Of a stretch of 64,000 nucleotides of DNA, positions 1-8,464 are shown piece after piece. Source of the DNA: Echinicola shivajiensis (GTDB lineage Bacteria; Bacteroidota; Bacteroidia; Cytophagales; Cyclobacteriaceae); assembly GCF_018642165.1 (NCBI RefSeq), contig NZ_JAHHZM010000006.1, forward strand, positions 62,001-126,000, in the 5' to 3' direction. A program made the position numbers and the translations under genes. Position 1 is the first letter of the stretch. Every line of letters begins with the position of its first letter. Below the pieces are notes generated by a model. It worked only from the letters and a program-made list of their open reading frames with translations, was not told the DNA's origin and searched no databases.

Positions 1-9
1 AAATAGAGG

Positions 10-1107
10 ATGACCTTAAAAAGTAAACGCTTAATTTCTTTGGATGCCCTTCGAGGGCTGACCATTGCCTTCATGATTTTAGTAAATAATCCAGCAAGTT
101 GGGACCATGTATTTGGCCCATTATTACATGCAGATTGGCATGGGATCACTCCTACGGATTTCATTTTTCCCTTCTTTTTATTCATTGTGGGGGTGTCTAT
201 TAGTCTTGCGTATTCTAAGAGGTTGGATAGAGGAGCATCCAAAAAGGATATTTATAAAAAGGTACTTTTCAGAGGGCTTAAAATATTTCTTTTGGGAATT
301 TTCTTGGGGATGTTTCCCGATTTTGACTTTAGTGATATTAGGGTAGCTGGGGTGCTTCAGCGGATTGCAATAGTTTTTGTGCTTTGTACCTTCATTTATA
401 TCAATATAGAATGGAAGAAACAGGGCTACTTGGCATTTGGGCTTTTGATTGGCTATTGGTTGGCCATGACTCTAATACCTACGCCAGGTGAGGGGATGGT
501 AATGTTGGAACCTGGGAAGAACCTTGCTGCATGGATCGATCAGATATTATTGCCGGGTATGATGTGGCAAGGAAGTTGGGATCCAGAAGGGCTTTTCAGT
601 ACCATCCCTGCTATTTCTACCGGGATTTTGGGCATGTTGGCTGGTAGAACCCTACTTTCGGATCTGGATGGAAATGAAAAAGCTAATAAGTTATTGGTTC
701 AGGGATTGGTTCTAGTGATGTTAGGCATGTTTTGGCATTTGTTCTTCCCCATTAACAAAAATCTATGGACAAGTTCATTTGTCTTGGTAACTGGTGGAGC
801 AGGATTTAGTTTCTTGGGGGCCTCCTATTACTGGGTGGATTTAAAGGGGCATTCTAAAGGCACCAAACCCTGGATAGTTTTTGGTTCTAATGCAATAACA
901 GCATATGTCCTTGCGGATTTGTTATCTTTACCTTTTTATGGCATAAACATAGGTGGAGATACCTTAAGTGGGCATTTTATGTCCATTATGATTGGATTGG
1001 GGATGGCTGCAAATATGGCCAGTATGTTTTATGCCATCATCTTCGTGGGTATAAATTATATCCCTGTTTATTGGTTGTATAAAAAGAAGATATTCATCAA
1101 ATTATAA
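10..1107 (+). CDS. NagX/HGSNAT-like membrane acyltransferase (DUF5009 type)
   Basis: This is a polytopic inner-membrane protein of the heparan-alpha-glucosaminide N-acetyltransferase-like family, which moves acetyl groups across the membrane onto amino sugars. The N-terminus carries the SLDALRGLTI signature (residues 10-19). A HADWHGITPTDFIFPFF stretch starts at residue 40, and its His40 aligns with the His that carries the acetyl group in human HGSNAT. About ten hydrophobic segments follow, and 365 residues is normal for bacterial members. An AGG sits directly before the ATG, and a TAG at bases 4-6 may be the stop of an upstream gene, so it may be the last gene of an operon cut by the window edge. 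The substrate is not known; the nearby sugar locus suggests an amino sugar (inference). Confidence 0.8.
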   Translation: MTLKSKRLISLDALRGLTIAFMILVNNPASWDHVFGPLLHADWHGITPTDFIFPFFLFIVGVSISLAYSKRLDRGASKKDIYKKVLFRGLKIFLLGIFLGMFPDFDFSDIRVAGVLQRIAIVFVLCTFIYINIEWKKQGYLAFGLLIGYWLAMTLIPTPGEGMVMLEPGKNLAAWIDQILLPGMMWQGSWDPEGLFSTIPAISTGILGMLAGRTLLSDLDGNEKANKLLVQGLVLVMLGMFWHLFFPINKNLWTSSFVLVTGGAGFSFLGASYYWVDLKGHSKGTKPWIVFGSNAITAYVLADLLSLPFYGINIGGDTLSGHFMSIMIGLGMAANMASMFYAIIFVGINYIPVYWLYKKKIFIKL

Positions 1108-1194
1108 ACCAATTTGGTTTTAGATAATGAACGATATTTAGTTTTGAAAGGTCTTTTGTGGATTGAATTCATTGTAAAATAGAGTAGGGAAGAT

Positions 1195-1413
1195 ATGAAA
1201 AAAGAGCAGAGTCCGGAAAAATTGCTCCAAAAATTGATAGATAATAAAATCAGCAGGGAGGAATTTGACCAGCTAATTGAAGGGATGAGTGAAGAGGATA
1301 AACAAGGCCAGTTTGAAGAACCTTTGAGAGAGCATTTCGATAAGTTTATGGAGGAGTGGATGGGCAAGGAAAAAGAGGAAAATAGCTTGAATGTTAAAAA
1401 GAAAGAAACATAA
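1195..1413 (+). CDS. small acidic hypothetical protein, 72 aa
   Basis: I do not recognise a family with certainty. The protein is highly charged and predicted helical, with no signal peptide or membrane segment. The segment KLIDNKISREEFDQLIEGM resembles the N-terminal helix of FecR-type anti-sigma factors of Bacteroidota, but no membrane anchor or FecR domain follows. It therefore could be a stand-alone small protein or a remnant. It converges on the XylR-like gene with a gap of one base. Lysine- and glutamate-rich composition and a clean ATG start support it as a real gene; its function is unknown. Confidence 0.5.
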   Translation: MKKEQSPEKLLQKLIDNKISREEFDQLIEGMSEEDKQGQFEEPLREHFDKFMEEWMGKEKEENSLNVKKKET

Positions 1414-1414
1414 A

Positions 1415-2578
1415 CTATTTTCCCGCAAGGTACTTTTTCCGGTATTCAATAGGGTTGCAGCCTTTTACTTGCCTGAATTGCCTTGCAATATTCTTACTGT
1501 CATTTAGTCCAAGATCTAAGGCAATTTCGAAAATTGTCAAATCTGTTTCTAACAGTTTCTGGGTGAACTTTTCTATTCGCAAATTATAGATGTATTTGTA
1601 TATTGGATAGCCTGTGATCTGAAGGAAGCGCTTTTCTAAGGATCTTCTGGATAGGGGAACTTGTCTGACTACCTCATTAACCTGTAGATTGTTCTCAATA
1701 TTCTGGTGAATATACTTAAGGGTAGAAGCGATGTATTCGTCATTAGTGGCGTAAATGTCGGTAGACTGTCTGGTAATAATCTGGGTAGCTTCCACAATAA
1801 TATCGTAGAATGATTGATTACCGTTTTTTATCATATGTTCCAATAATTTAGCCGTATCATAACCTCCTTTTTCGATATCCATGGCGATACTTGAAAGGGG
1901 AGGAACAGACAGTTCACAGAGCATTACATCATTGTCCACACCCAGCACGGCAATATCTTCAGGAATCCTGATATTATTTTGTTGACAGGCCTCGGTGATA
2001 TGAAGCCCTTGGTTGTCATCGCAGGTCATAAGTGCAATGGGCTTGGGGAGAGAGAGTAACCATCGGCTCAGAGAAATACTTTTATAATGCCAAATGTCAG
2101 TTGAACGGGCCTTTCGGTGTTCAAAATAATGTACCTTATAACCTTGTTCATTTAACCTTTCTTCAAATCCCTCGGCTCTTTCCCTAGACCAAACGATATT
2201 GTTAAATCCATAAAAAGCAAATTGTTTAAAGCCCTTTTTTAGGAAATAGTCTGCCCCTAACTTACCGGCTTTCCTATAATCACCAGTAATATTGGGAAGT
2301 TCATCAAATCGTTCTTTAAAGTCTTGTGCAATAACAGGAATACCTGAGTCTTTAATTTTCTGAAGATCCATATCGTTGTACAGCTGTCCAATGATACCGT
2401 CAGCGCCCCAGTCTTTGGCCCAATCCAAGATGCCTTCAATGCCTATGGTCTCCCTATAGTATAAAGGCATCCTGCAAAAAGTCCAAGGACCATGTTCTAA
2501 TGAATACTTAGAAACACCTTTAAGGAGACTTTTACTGTATTCTTCAGCGAAATCTAATAGTAGGATTACTTTATACAT
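1415..2578 (-). CDS. XylR-like AraC-family regulator with sugar-binding domain
   Basis: This is a one-component transcription regulator. Residues 1 to about 270 form a LacI/periplasmic-binding-protein-like ligand domain (start MYKVILLLDFAEEYSKSLLKG, later AVLGVDND and LCELSVPPLSSIAMD). Residues about 285-383 form an AraC-type double helix-turn-helix ending in GCNPIEYRKKYL. This layout is that of E. coli XylR. It is the last gene of a three-gene leftward operon (ROK kinase, MFS transporter, regulator) with a 4-base gap to the transporter. The sugar sensed is probably the one imported by that transporter. The duplicated AAGTTCA-N7-CCAATAGCCT motif at 4825 and 8564 is the best candidate for its binding site (inference). 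Whether it activates or represses cannot be read from the sequence. Confidence 0.88.
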   Translation of the reverse strand: MYKVILLLDFAEEYSKSLLKGVSKYSLEHGPWTFCRMPLYYRETIGIEGILDWAKDWGADGIIGQLYNDMDLQKIKDSGIPVIAQDFKERFDELPNITGDYRKAGKLGADYFLKKGFKQFAFYGFNNIVWSRERAEGFEERLNEQGYKVHYFEHRKARSTDIWHYKSISLSRWLLSLPKPIALMTCDDNQGLHITEACQQNNIRIPEDIAVLGVDNDVMLCELSVPPLSSIAMDIEKGGYDTAKLLEHMIKNGNQSFYDIIVEATQIITRQSTDIYATNDEYIASTLKYIHQNIENNLQVNEVVRQVPLSRRSLEKRFLQITGYPIYKYIYNLRIEKFTQKLLETDLTIFEIALDLGLNDSKNIARQFRQVKGCNPIEYRKKYLAGK

Positions 2579-2582
2579 TTAA

Positions 2583-3842
2583 TCAGCCTGCAGTTTGAAA
2601 CAACTCTTTGACACTTTTTACAGTGGCATTTTTGACCAGCGGCTTGGCCCAAATACCAATGCTTAGGACATATCCCAAAGTAATTAATAAAAAAAGCATG
2701 GCCAATTGCAGTCCCAATAGTTCTGCGATTCCTCCTATGATCAGTGGAACTATAGCCCCACCCGCAATGGCAGAACATAATATGCCTGAGAATGTGCCAT
2801 GATTTTTCGGAACGGAATTTAGTGCCAATGAAAAGATGATTGACCACATGACTGATGCGAAAAAACCTGTCAAAGGAAAAGCAATTAATGAGATTTCTGC
2901 TGTCCCAAACAGGCCGAATAAAAGGCTAATGATGGCCGCAGTGCTAAATGCCACTAGGACCTTATTACTGTCAAGGAATTTTAATAATACCAGTCCTAAA
3001 AGGCAGCCTACGGTCAGTAGTCCCCAAAAATAGGAAATGACTTGGGCTCCCTCTTTGGCGGGATCTATGCCGTGATAAGTTTGAAGGAATTTTGAGATCC
3101 AATTGGCAATGCCTTGCTCAGATCCTACATAGCAAAAAATTCCTAAGAAGTAGAGCAGGACGTATTTATTGGTCAGGAGGGATTTGAAAGAGCCCTTAAT
3201 GTCCATTTTTTCATCTTCTTTCAGCTCTACCTTGGGGAATTTTATAAAGAAAATAGCCAGACACATCAACAGGGAAATGCCAGCAAATACCCAATATAAG
3301 GAAACCCATTTTAAGTTTTCAGGAACAAGACCTTCCAAAAAAACAATTATTCCATGGGTATGCCCTGAATGAATATTGGTGACCAAATAGCTGTAAAGCA
3401 TTGGGCTGAGGAATGATGCAGCACCAAATGCTAATTGTCCCATAACTGAATTAAAGGCAAAGTGCTCTTCCCCTCCAGCGGTTCTTAATAGTGGATTGAT
3501 TACCACCTGAAGCATAGCCATTCCTATTCCGATAATAAACAAGGACAACAGGGCAATCTTAAAGCTCGGAAACAAGGCAAAGCTAAGGGCTCCAATAAAA
3601 GCCATTAGAAAAGCAGCCACTAAAATTTTTTTTTCCTTGTATTTTTCGACCAAAAGGCCAGAAGGAATTGACATTACTCCATAAGCCACAAAAAATGAAA
3701 AGGGTAGAAAACCCGCTAGACCAATGCTTAAGGAAAAACTATCAATAATGTCAGGAATGATAGGGCCTAAGATGTTTGTCAGAAATGAAATGACGAAGAA
3801 AATCAGCATTATGAGTAGTACAAGTAGTGGTTTTTTTGACAT
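2583..3842 (-). CDS. sugar MFS transporter, FucP/GluP-like
   Basis: This is an inner-membrane major facilitator superfamily symporter of 419 residues with about twelve hydrophobic segments. The opening resembles FucP/GluP-type sugar transporters of Bacteroidota (SFLTNILGPIIPDIIDSF, then YGVMSIPSGLLVEKYKEKK, the loop 2-3 signature). A charged central loop near residues 205-225 (FPKVELKEDEKMD) separates the two six-helix halves. It lies one base downstream of the ROK kinase and four bases upstream of the XylR-like regulator, so the three are surely co-transcribed. It would import the monosaccharide that the kinase phosphorylates. The substrate (glucose, fucose, N-acetylamino sugar) cannot be told from sequence alone. 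Confidence 0.88.
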   Translation of the reverse strand: MSKKPLLVLLIMLIFFVISFLTNILGPIIPDIIDSFSLSIGLAGFLPFSFFVAYGVMSIPSGLLVEKYKEKKILVAAFLMAFIGALSFALFPSFKIALLSLFIIGIGMAMLQVVINPLLRTAGGEEHFAFNSVMGQLAFGAASFLSPMLYSYLVTNIHSGHTHGIIVFLEGLVPENLKWVSLYWVFAGISLLMCLAIFFIKFPKVELKEDEKMDIKGSFKSLLTNKYVLLYFLGIFCYVGSEQGIANWISKFLQTYHGIDPAKEGAQVISYFWGLLTVGCLLGLVLLKFLDSNKVLVAFSTAAIISLLFGLFGTAEISLIAFPLTGFFASVMWSIIFSLALNSVPKNHGTFSGILCSAIAGGAIVPLIIGGIAELLGLQLAMLFLLITLGYVLSIGIWAKPLVKNATVKSVKELFQTAG

Positions 3843-3843
3843 T

Positions 3844-4686
3844 TTAATTGTGTGGTTTTTGGTTGATCAATGCTGCAGCTCCCAAAAGGGCTATGTTTTC
3901 GTTATTGCTGACTTTGATTTGTAATCTATTGAGCGACTTGGGAAATATAAAATCCTTGAGACTTTCATACATACTCTCCTCAAAGAAGGAAAAAGCCTTG
4001 GAAAGGGATCCGCCTATGACAATTGCTTCTGGATCGTAGCCATAAAGTACACAGGTCACTGCTTTCCCGAAGTGTTTCCCAAATTCCTGCCATTGTGCTA
4101 AAGCTTGTGGGTCTCCTTTTTGGGCAGCCTCAAAAGCTAATAAAGCACTTGTCCCGTGAAAAGTACTAAAGAAATTCCCACTAGCGTAGTACTCAATATT
4201 CTGGTCCAAATAAGGTAATAGTCCAATTTCTCCGGCACCACAATTATGCCCTGTCAATAATTGATTGTTCATGATTAGCCCTGCTCCTAATCCTGTTCCA
4301 GCCGACATTCCCACTACTGAACTGAACCCTTTTGCCTGACCAAACTGGTGTTCTCCAAGTACAAAACAGTTTACATCGTTATTGACCTTAACAGGTAGCT
4401 TGAACTCCGCTTCAAGTATATCCTTTAAGTTGACTTTTTCCCACGAAGGAATGTTGGTTACATTATAAACTATGCCTTTTTCTGTATCGACCACGGATGG
4501 AACTCCTATCCCTATTCCAGTGACATCAGAATTCACAAAGGGATGGATAAGAGTTTTTACTTGATCCAGAGTAGAAGAAAGAGAGTCTTTATTAGTCAGG
4601 AGAGCCTTGGTTTGGTTGGAAATGATACCATTGTTTTCCAGCCCAACTTGGATTTTGGTTCCGCCTAAATCAACGCCTATATTCAT
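3844..4686 (-). CDS. ROK-family sugar kinase-like protein lacking the zinc motif
   Basis: This is a ROK-fold protein (glucokinase/N-acetylmannosamine kinase superfamily). The phosphate-binding start MNIGVDLGGTKIQVGLE, the GIGIGVPSVVD segment (58-67) and the NNDVNC segment with probable catalytic Asp104 are present. So are the GTGLGAGLI segment (about 130-138) and GHNCGAGEIG (146-155). The cysteine-rich zinc-binding segment that follows in typical ROK kinases (CxCGxxGCxE) is missing and replaced by LLPYLDQNIEYYASG. At 280 residues it is slightly short for the family. It is the first gene of the leftward ROK-MFS-XylR operon. It probably phosphorylates an imported hexose or amino sugar in the cytoplasm; substrate unknown. 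Confidence 0.85.
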   Translation of the reverse strand: MNIGVDLGGTKIQVGLENNGIISNQTKALLTNKDSLSSTLDQVKTLIHPFVNSDVTGIGIGVPSVVDTEKGIVYNVTNIPSWEKVNLKDILEAEFKLPVKVNNDVNCFVLGEHQFGQAKGFSSVVGMSAGTGLGAGLIMNNQLLTGHNCGAGEIGLLPYLDQNIEYYASGNFFSTFHGTSALLAFEAAQKGDPQALAQWQEFGKHFGKAVTCVLYGYDPEAIVIGGSLSKAFSFFEESMYESLKDFIFPKSLNRLQIKVSNNENIALLGAAALINQKPHN

Positions 4687-4753
4687 ATGTGAAAGTTAAT
4701 TAGGTAATAGTGGTCTTGATATTATTTTTAGAAATACTTGGTTTTACATTTTT

Positions 4754-4762
4754 GGGCTATTG
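4754..4762 (-). promoter_or_regulatory. inverted CAATAGCCC core upstream of the ROK operon
   Basis: Read on the minus strand this is CAATAGCCC, close to the CCAATAGCCT core of the motif at 4839-4848. It faces the leftward operon, 68 bases before the ROK start, so it could be the operon-side operator of the divergent region. The AAGTTCA half is not conserved here, so confidence is low. Confidence 0.3.
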
Positions 4763-4824
4763 ATAAATTGGAGTAATCGAATTTTAGCTGATGAGTCATG
4801 TATCTTAAAGACTTCAACTGAATC

Positions 4825-4856
4825 AAGTTCAATTTTGCCCAATAGCCTTATTGAAC
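4825..4856 (+). promoter_or_regulatory. candidate operator of the XylR-like regulator, site A
   Basis: AAGTTCA (4825-4831), seven bases, then CCAATAGCCT (4839-4848). The same two blocks with identical spacing occur at 8564-8587, before susC. Here the site also carries a 7-base inverted repeat, GTTCAAT and ATTGAAC, closing at 4856. It lies between the divergent ROK operon and the BNR gene, 68 bases before the latter's ATG. Confidence 0.55.
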
Positions 4857-4923
4857 ATAAAATAGTAATTTATAACGAAACCCGCATATTGTTTAGCGGG
4901 GGTAGGTTTTAATCCCAAAATTT

Positions 4924-6144
4924 ATGTTTAAAAGATTCTCCTTAATAGAGTTAAGACTATTTATTGTGGTCATCATTTTGATTTTCAGTTTGATGGATTT
5001 TGCAATTGCTCAAGAATTGGCATTGAACAAAATTCAATTAAAGGAACAACTCATATTTCCGTTGCAATCCCAGCATGTACATGGTAGCAGCATAGTGTCT
5101 TTACCTAATGGAGACATGCTGGCTGTTTGGTTTCAAGGTTCAGGGGAACGAAAGTCAGATGATGTCAGGATCATGGGGGCAAGGTTAGAAAAGGGAAAGA
5201 ATAAATGGTCAATCCCTTTTTTAATGGCCGATACTCCTGGTTTGCCTGATTGTAATCCAGTGTTATTCTTGAATAATAATAACAAATTGTTTTTGGTTTG
5301 GATAGCCGTACAAGCCAATCAATGGGAGGAATCTATTTTAAGGTTTAGGACTTCTCTGGACTATAGTGAGCCAGGTGCTCCTAAGTGGGAATGGCAAGAT
5401 AATATCCTATTAAAACCAGGAGATGAATTTGCCGAGGAGGTGAGAGAAAAAACAAAAGATTTGCCCAAGGACCACTCAGGATGGTCGGAATATGCCCGCC
5501 CCTATGATGAGCATATTGCATCTGCGAGTGAGGATAAGGGTAAGCGGAGTACTGGATGGATGACACGAATCAAGCCATTATTGATGGAAAATGGGAAAAT
5601 TATTCTTCCCCTGTATTCGGACGGATTTAATTTTTCTTTGATGGCTATTTCAGAAGATGATGGTGATACATGGAGACCAAGCCTCCCCTTAGTTGGTAGA
5701 GGTCCCATACAACCAGCATTAGCACAAAAGGAAAATGGAGATTTGGTGGCTTTAATGAGGGATAGTGGTGGTGCTCCGAGTAGGGTGCAAAAAAGCATTT
5801 CTAGCGATGGAGGGAAATCCTGGACAGCATCCTTAAAGACTGATATGCCCAATACAGCCAGTGTAGAACTATTGAAATGGGATAAGGAGCACTGGTTGTT
5901 CCTGGGAAATGATATTTCGGATGGTAGGTATCAGTTGAGTCTATTTATGTCGGGAGATGAAGGGGATACTTGGTCCAGAATCTGCTTTTTAGAAAATGAT
6001 GAGAATAAGAAAGATCGATACTCCTATCCTTGTATGATAAAAGGAAGGGACGGTAAATTACATATTACCTACTCCAGCCATTTAAGCGGAGGCGAGAAGT
6101 CCATTAAATATCAAATACTGGATCCAGAAGTGCTTTTGAAGTAG
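4924..6144 (+). CDS. secreted BNR/sialidase-superfamily protein
   Basis: A signal peptide (hydrophobic stretch 10-27, probable cleavage after FAIAQ) leads into a six-bladed sialidase-type propeller. Three Asp-box-like turns are visible: SEDDGDTW, SSDGGKSW and SGDEGDTW. The HGSSIVSLPNGDMLAVWFQGSGE opening and the closing YSYPCMIKGRDGKLHITYS segment are typical of the BNR_2 group often annotated exo-alpha-sialidase. I do not see the FRIP motif of true GH33 sialidases, so sialidase activity should not be assumed; other glycosidase or lyase activities occur in this fold. It is the first rightward gene after the ROK-MFS-XylR operon, directly behind candidate operator A, and probably acts on the glycan imported by the SusCD pair downstream. 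Confidence 0.75.
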   Translation: MFKRFSLIELRLFIVVIILIFSLMDFAIAQELALNKIQLKEQLIFPLQSQHVHGSSIVSLPNGDMLAVWFQGSGERKSDDVRIMGARLEKGKNKWSIPFLMADTPGLPDCNPVLFLNNNNKLFLVWIAVQANQWEESILRFRTSLDYSEPGAPKWEWQDNILLKPGDEFAEEVREKTKDLPKDHSGWSEYARPYDEHIASASEDKGKRSTGWMTRIKPLLMENGKIILPLYSDGFNFSLMAISEDDGDTWRPSLPLVGRGPIQPALAQKENGDLVALMRDSGGAPSRVQKSISSDGGKSWTASLKTDMPNTASVELLKWDKEHWLFLGNDISDGRYQLSLFMSGDEGDTWSRICFLENDENKKDRYSYPCMIKGRDGKLHITYSSHLSGGEKSIKYQILDPEVLLK

Positions 6145-6217
6145 ACATAGGTAGCCCTTTTCCGATATACTAAAGTATTATGCATACAAACCCACTTACC
6201 ATGTAAAATTTCATCAT

Positions 6218-8464
6218 ATGCAAAAGAATATATTTATACTCACCTTATTGGCTATTTCTCTTTCTGAGTGGTCCTGCACGAGTGAAGGAAGCACTGAAAG
6301 CACCGTGTCGACCAATGTTTATATCGATGAGGTCTTCATGCAGGATTATAGTATCAAATATTTCCTCAAAGCGGATGTAGAACCATTGAAAGTTGGCAGT
6401 GACCGAAACGGTGTGATTAAAGTTTTGACAAAAGAAGGATTATACCAACCTCATGCAGGGGACTTTTTGTACCCAGGAACATTGGTCCCTGACCATAGCT
6501 ATAGGGGAATTACGGATAAATCATTAAAAGATATGCAGGTCGAAGAGGAGCAATTTATGTTTTTGGACACAAAGGCAGTGCTTTCCAATGCTTGGGCTGG
6601 TGCTCTTTACGTAGAGCATGGAATGAATAAAGTACAGGGATTTGTGGCTGAATCCCGCTATGCTTATTTAATAAGCAATGGCAAATCCTTAAGTTATATT
6701 AAGGATTCAAAGAAAGTATGGAGTAACCACCTTGGAGAAGATATCAATGATATCACTTATTCTGATGATCAGGGAAAGTATTTCATTGCTAGCTCGAAAG
6801 GGCTCTATTCGTTTGATGTTAAATCTGAAAAGTTAAGACAGCTCTTGGAAGGACAAGGTTTTACCAGTTTGGTGGTTTTGACCGGTGGAGAGAAAGCTAT
6901 GATAGGTACTACAAATGGATATTTTGAATTTGATCTGAGGAGTAATAAGGCAAGTAATATAAAGAAAGACTTGCCTTGGACCGATATAACTTGTGTTAAA
7001 GAGATCAAAGGCAATATATGGTTTGGTACAACTAAGGGTGCATTCAGGCTTAAGTCAGATGGTACTTATGATTATTATTTTGGAGAGCGATGGTTGTTAG
7101 GGGATGAAGTTATTGATATTGCTAAAGGGAATCATGAGGAGGTTTTGGTATTGACGGAGAAGGGACTAAGCAAGTTGGTATTTGAGCCTTTGACATTGTA
7201 TGATAAGGCCATGTATTATGAGCAACAAGTGAGGAAGCGACATATCCGATATGGGTTTAACTCATCACTTTCCAGTATGGAAAAAGGGAATATAGACTCT
7301 GGCATGTTGAAGGATTCTGATAATGATGGACTTTGGACGGCGATGTATTTGGGAGGTCAGGGCTTTCGCTACGCGGTGACAGGAGATCTTGAAGCTCTGC
7401 AAAACTGTAAAGAATCGTTAGATGCTATGGAGAGGCTCTATACCATAAACCCTGTCAAAGGGTTTCCCTCCAGGTCCTTTAACCGATCAGGCTATATAGA
7501 TGTACTTTCAGATCCCGAAAGGTGGCAACATACAGATCATCCTGAATGGGACTGGAAGGCCACAACCAGTAGTGATGAGGCTATCGGTCATGTATTTGCT
7601 TTTGGCGTTTTGGCTGAACTGGTGGATGATCCGGATATTAAAAAGCAGGCCATTAGTTTATTGGATGCATTGATGCAACATATTGTTGATAATGATTTTT
7701 ACTTGATTGACTATGATGGAAAGCCTACCTTATGGGGAAAATGGCATCCAGATTATGTCAACAATTTCCCAAATATAGTGGGAGATAGAAAACTGAATTC
7801 TTCCAATATTATTGCCATGCTTCAAACTGCTTATCATTTTACCAATAAGGAAATCTATAAAGAAAAAGCATTTGAATTAATGGAAAAGCATGGGTATTTG
7901 GAGAACTTAATGGTTCCTATGGAAAATATTGGTAAGGTGCCAGAAGATGCGGACAAATGGGCTGCCATGCTTTCAGAAGCCTGGAACCATTCTGATGATG
8001 AAATGTACTTTTTGGGATATTGGGGATTATATAGGTATGCTTTTAATGATAGTTTAAAAACAAAATACAAACTGGCAATCAAAGACCATTGGGGAGCTGA
8101 GAGACCGGAAAAGGAAGGTTTGTGGAATATTTTTACTGCTATGGTTAGCCCAGAGGATTTTGATAGGGAAGAGGCTATCTGGTATTTAAAAGAATATCCT
8201 CTTGATTTAATCAACTGGACAATGGTCAATAGTCATAGAAAGGATATAAAAATGCTGGAAAATAATTTTAGACAGCAAAGTACAGCATCAGTACTTCCCC
8301 CAGATGAATTGATGATCCGTCGACATAATGCCAATCGCTTTAATCTGGATGGTGGATCTGATGGAAGGCAAGAGAGTAGCGCGGGAGATATTTGGCTCTT
8401 GCCTTACTGGATGGGAAGATATTTAGGTGTAATATCAAGTCCCGAAATTGCAAATTATGATTGA
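6218..8464 (+). CDS. unclassified lipoprotein: N-terminal propeller-like half, C-terminal alpha/alpha-toroid-like half
   Basis: I cannot assign this 748-residue protein to a named family. A signal peptide ends at Cys20 (SLSEWSC, an atypical lipobox). Residues about 60-340 contain repeated blade-like stretches such as GKYFIASSKGLYSFD, GTTNGYFEFD, GNIWFGTTKGAFRL and EVLVLTEKGLSKL, which suggest a beta-propeller of regulator-propeller type. Residues about 350-740 are helix-rich with Trp/Tyr/Gly motifs (DSDNDGLWTAMYLGGQGFRY, DEMYFLGYWGLYRYAF, LLPYWMGRYLG) and look like an (alpha/alpha)6 toroid, as in many glycosidases and lyases. Acidic and aromatic residues in the helical half could form an active site. 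The gene follows the BNR gene by 73 bases and precedes susC, so a surface or periplasmic glycan enzyme is likely (inference). Confidence 0.6.
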   Translation: MQKNIFILTLLAISLSEWSCTSEGSTESTVSTNVYIDEVFMQDYSIKYFLKADVEPLKVGSDRNGVIKVLTKEGLYQPHAGDFLYPGTLVPDHSYRGITDKSLKDMQVEEEQFMFLDTKAVLSNAWAGALYVEHGMNKVQGFVAESRYAYLISNGKSLSYIKDSKKVWSNHLGEDINDITYSDDQGKYFIASSKGLYSFDVKSEKLRQLLEGQGFTSLVVLTGGEKAMIGTTNGYFEFDLRSNKASNIKKDLPWTDITCVKEIKGNIWFGTTKGAFRLKSDGTYDYYFGERWLLGDEVIDIAKGNHEEVLVLTEKGLSKLVFEPLTLYDKAMYYEQQVRKRHIRYGFNSSLSSMEKGNIDSGMLKDSDNDGLWTAMYLGGQGFRYAVTGDLEALQNCKESLDAMERLYTINPVKGFPSRSFNRSGYIDVLSDPERWQHTDHPEWDWKATTSSDEAIGHVFAFGVLAELVDDPDIKKQAISLLDALMQHIVDNDFYLIDYDGKPTLWGKWHPDYVNNFPNIVGDRKLNSSNIIAMLQTAYHFTNKEIYKEKAFELMEKHGYLENLMVPMENIGKVPEDADKWAAMLSEAWNHSDDEMYFLGYWGLYRYAFNDSLKTKYKLAIKDHWGAERPEKEGLWNIFTAMVSPEDFDREEAIWYLKEYPLDLINWTMVNSHRKDIKMLENNFRQQSTASVLPPDELMIRRHNANRFNLDGGSDGRQESSAGDIWLLPYWMGRYLGVISSPEIANYD

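Noticed and set aside
4924-6144. Calling the BNR protein a GH33 sialidase
   Set aside because: Asp-box turns alone are not enough; no FRIP motif was seen and no sialic acid catabolic genes lie nearby.
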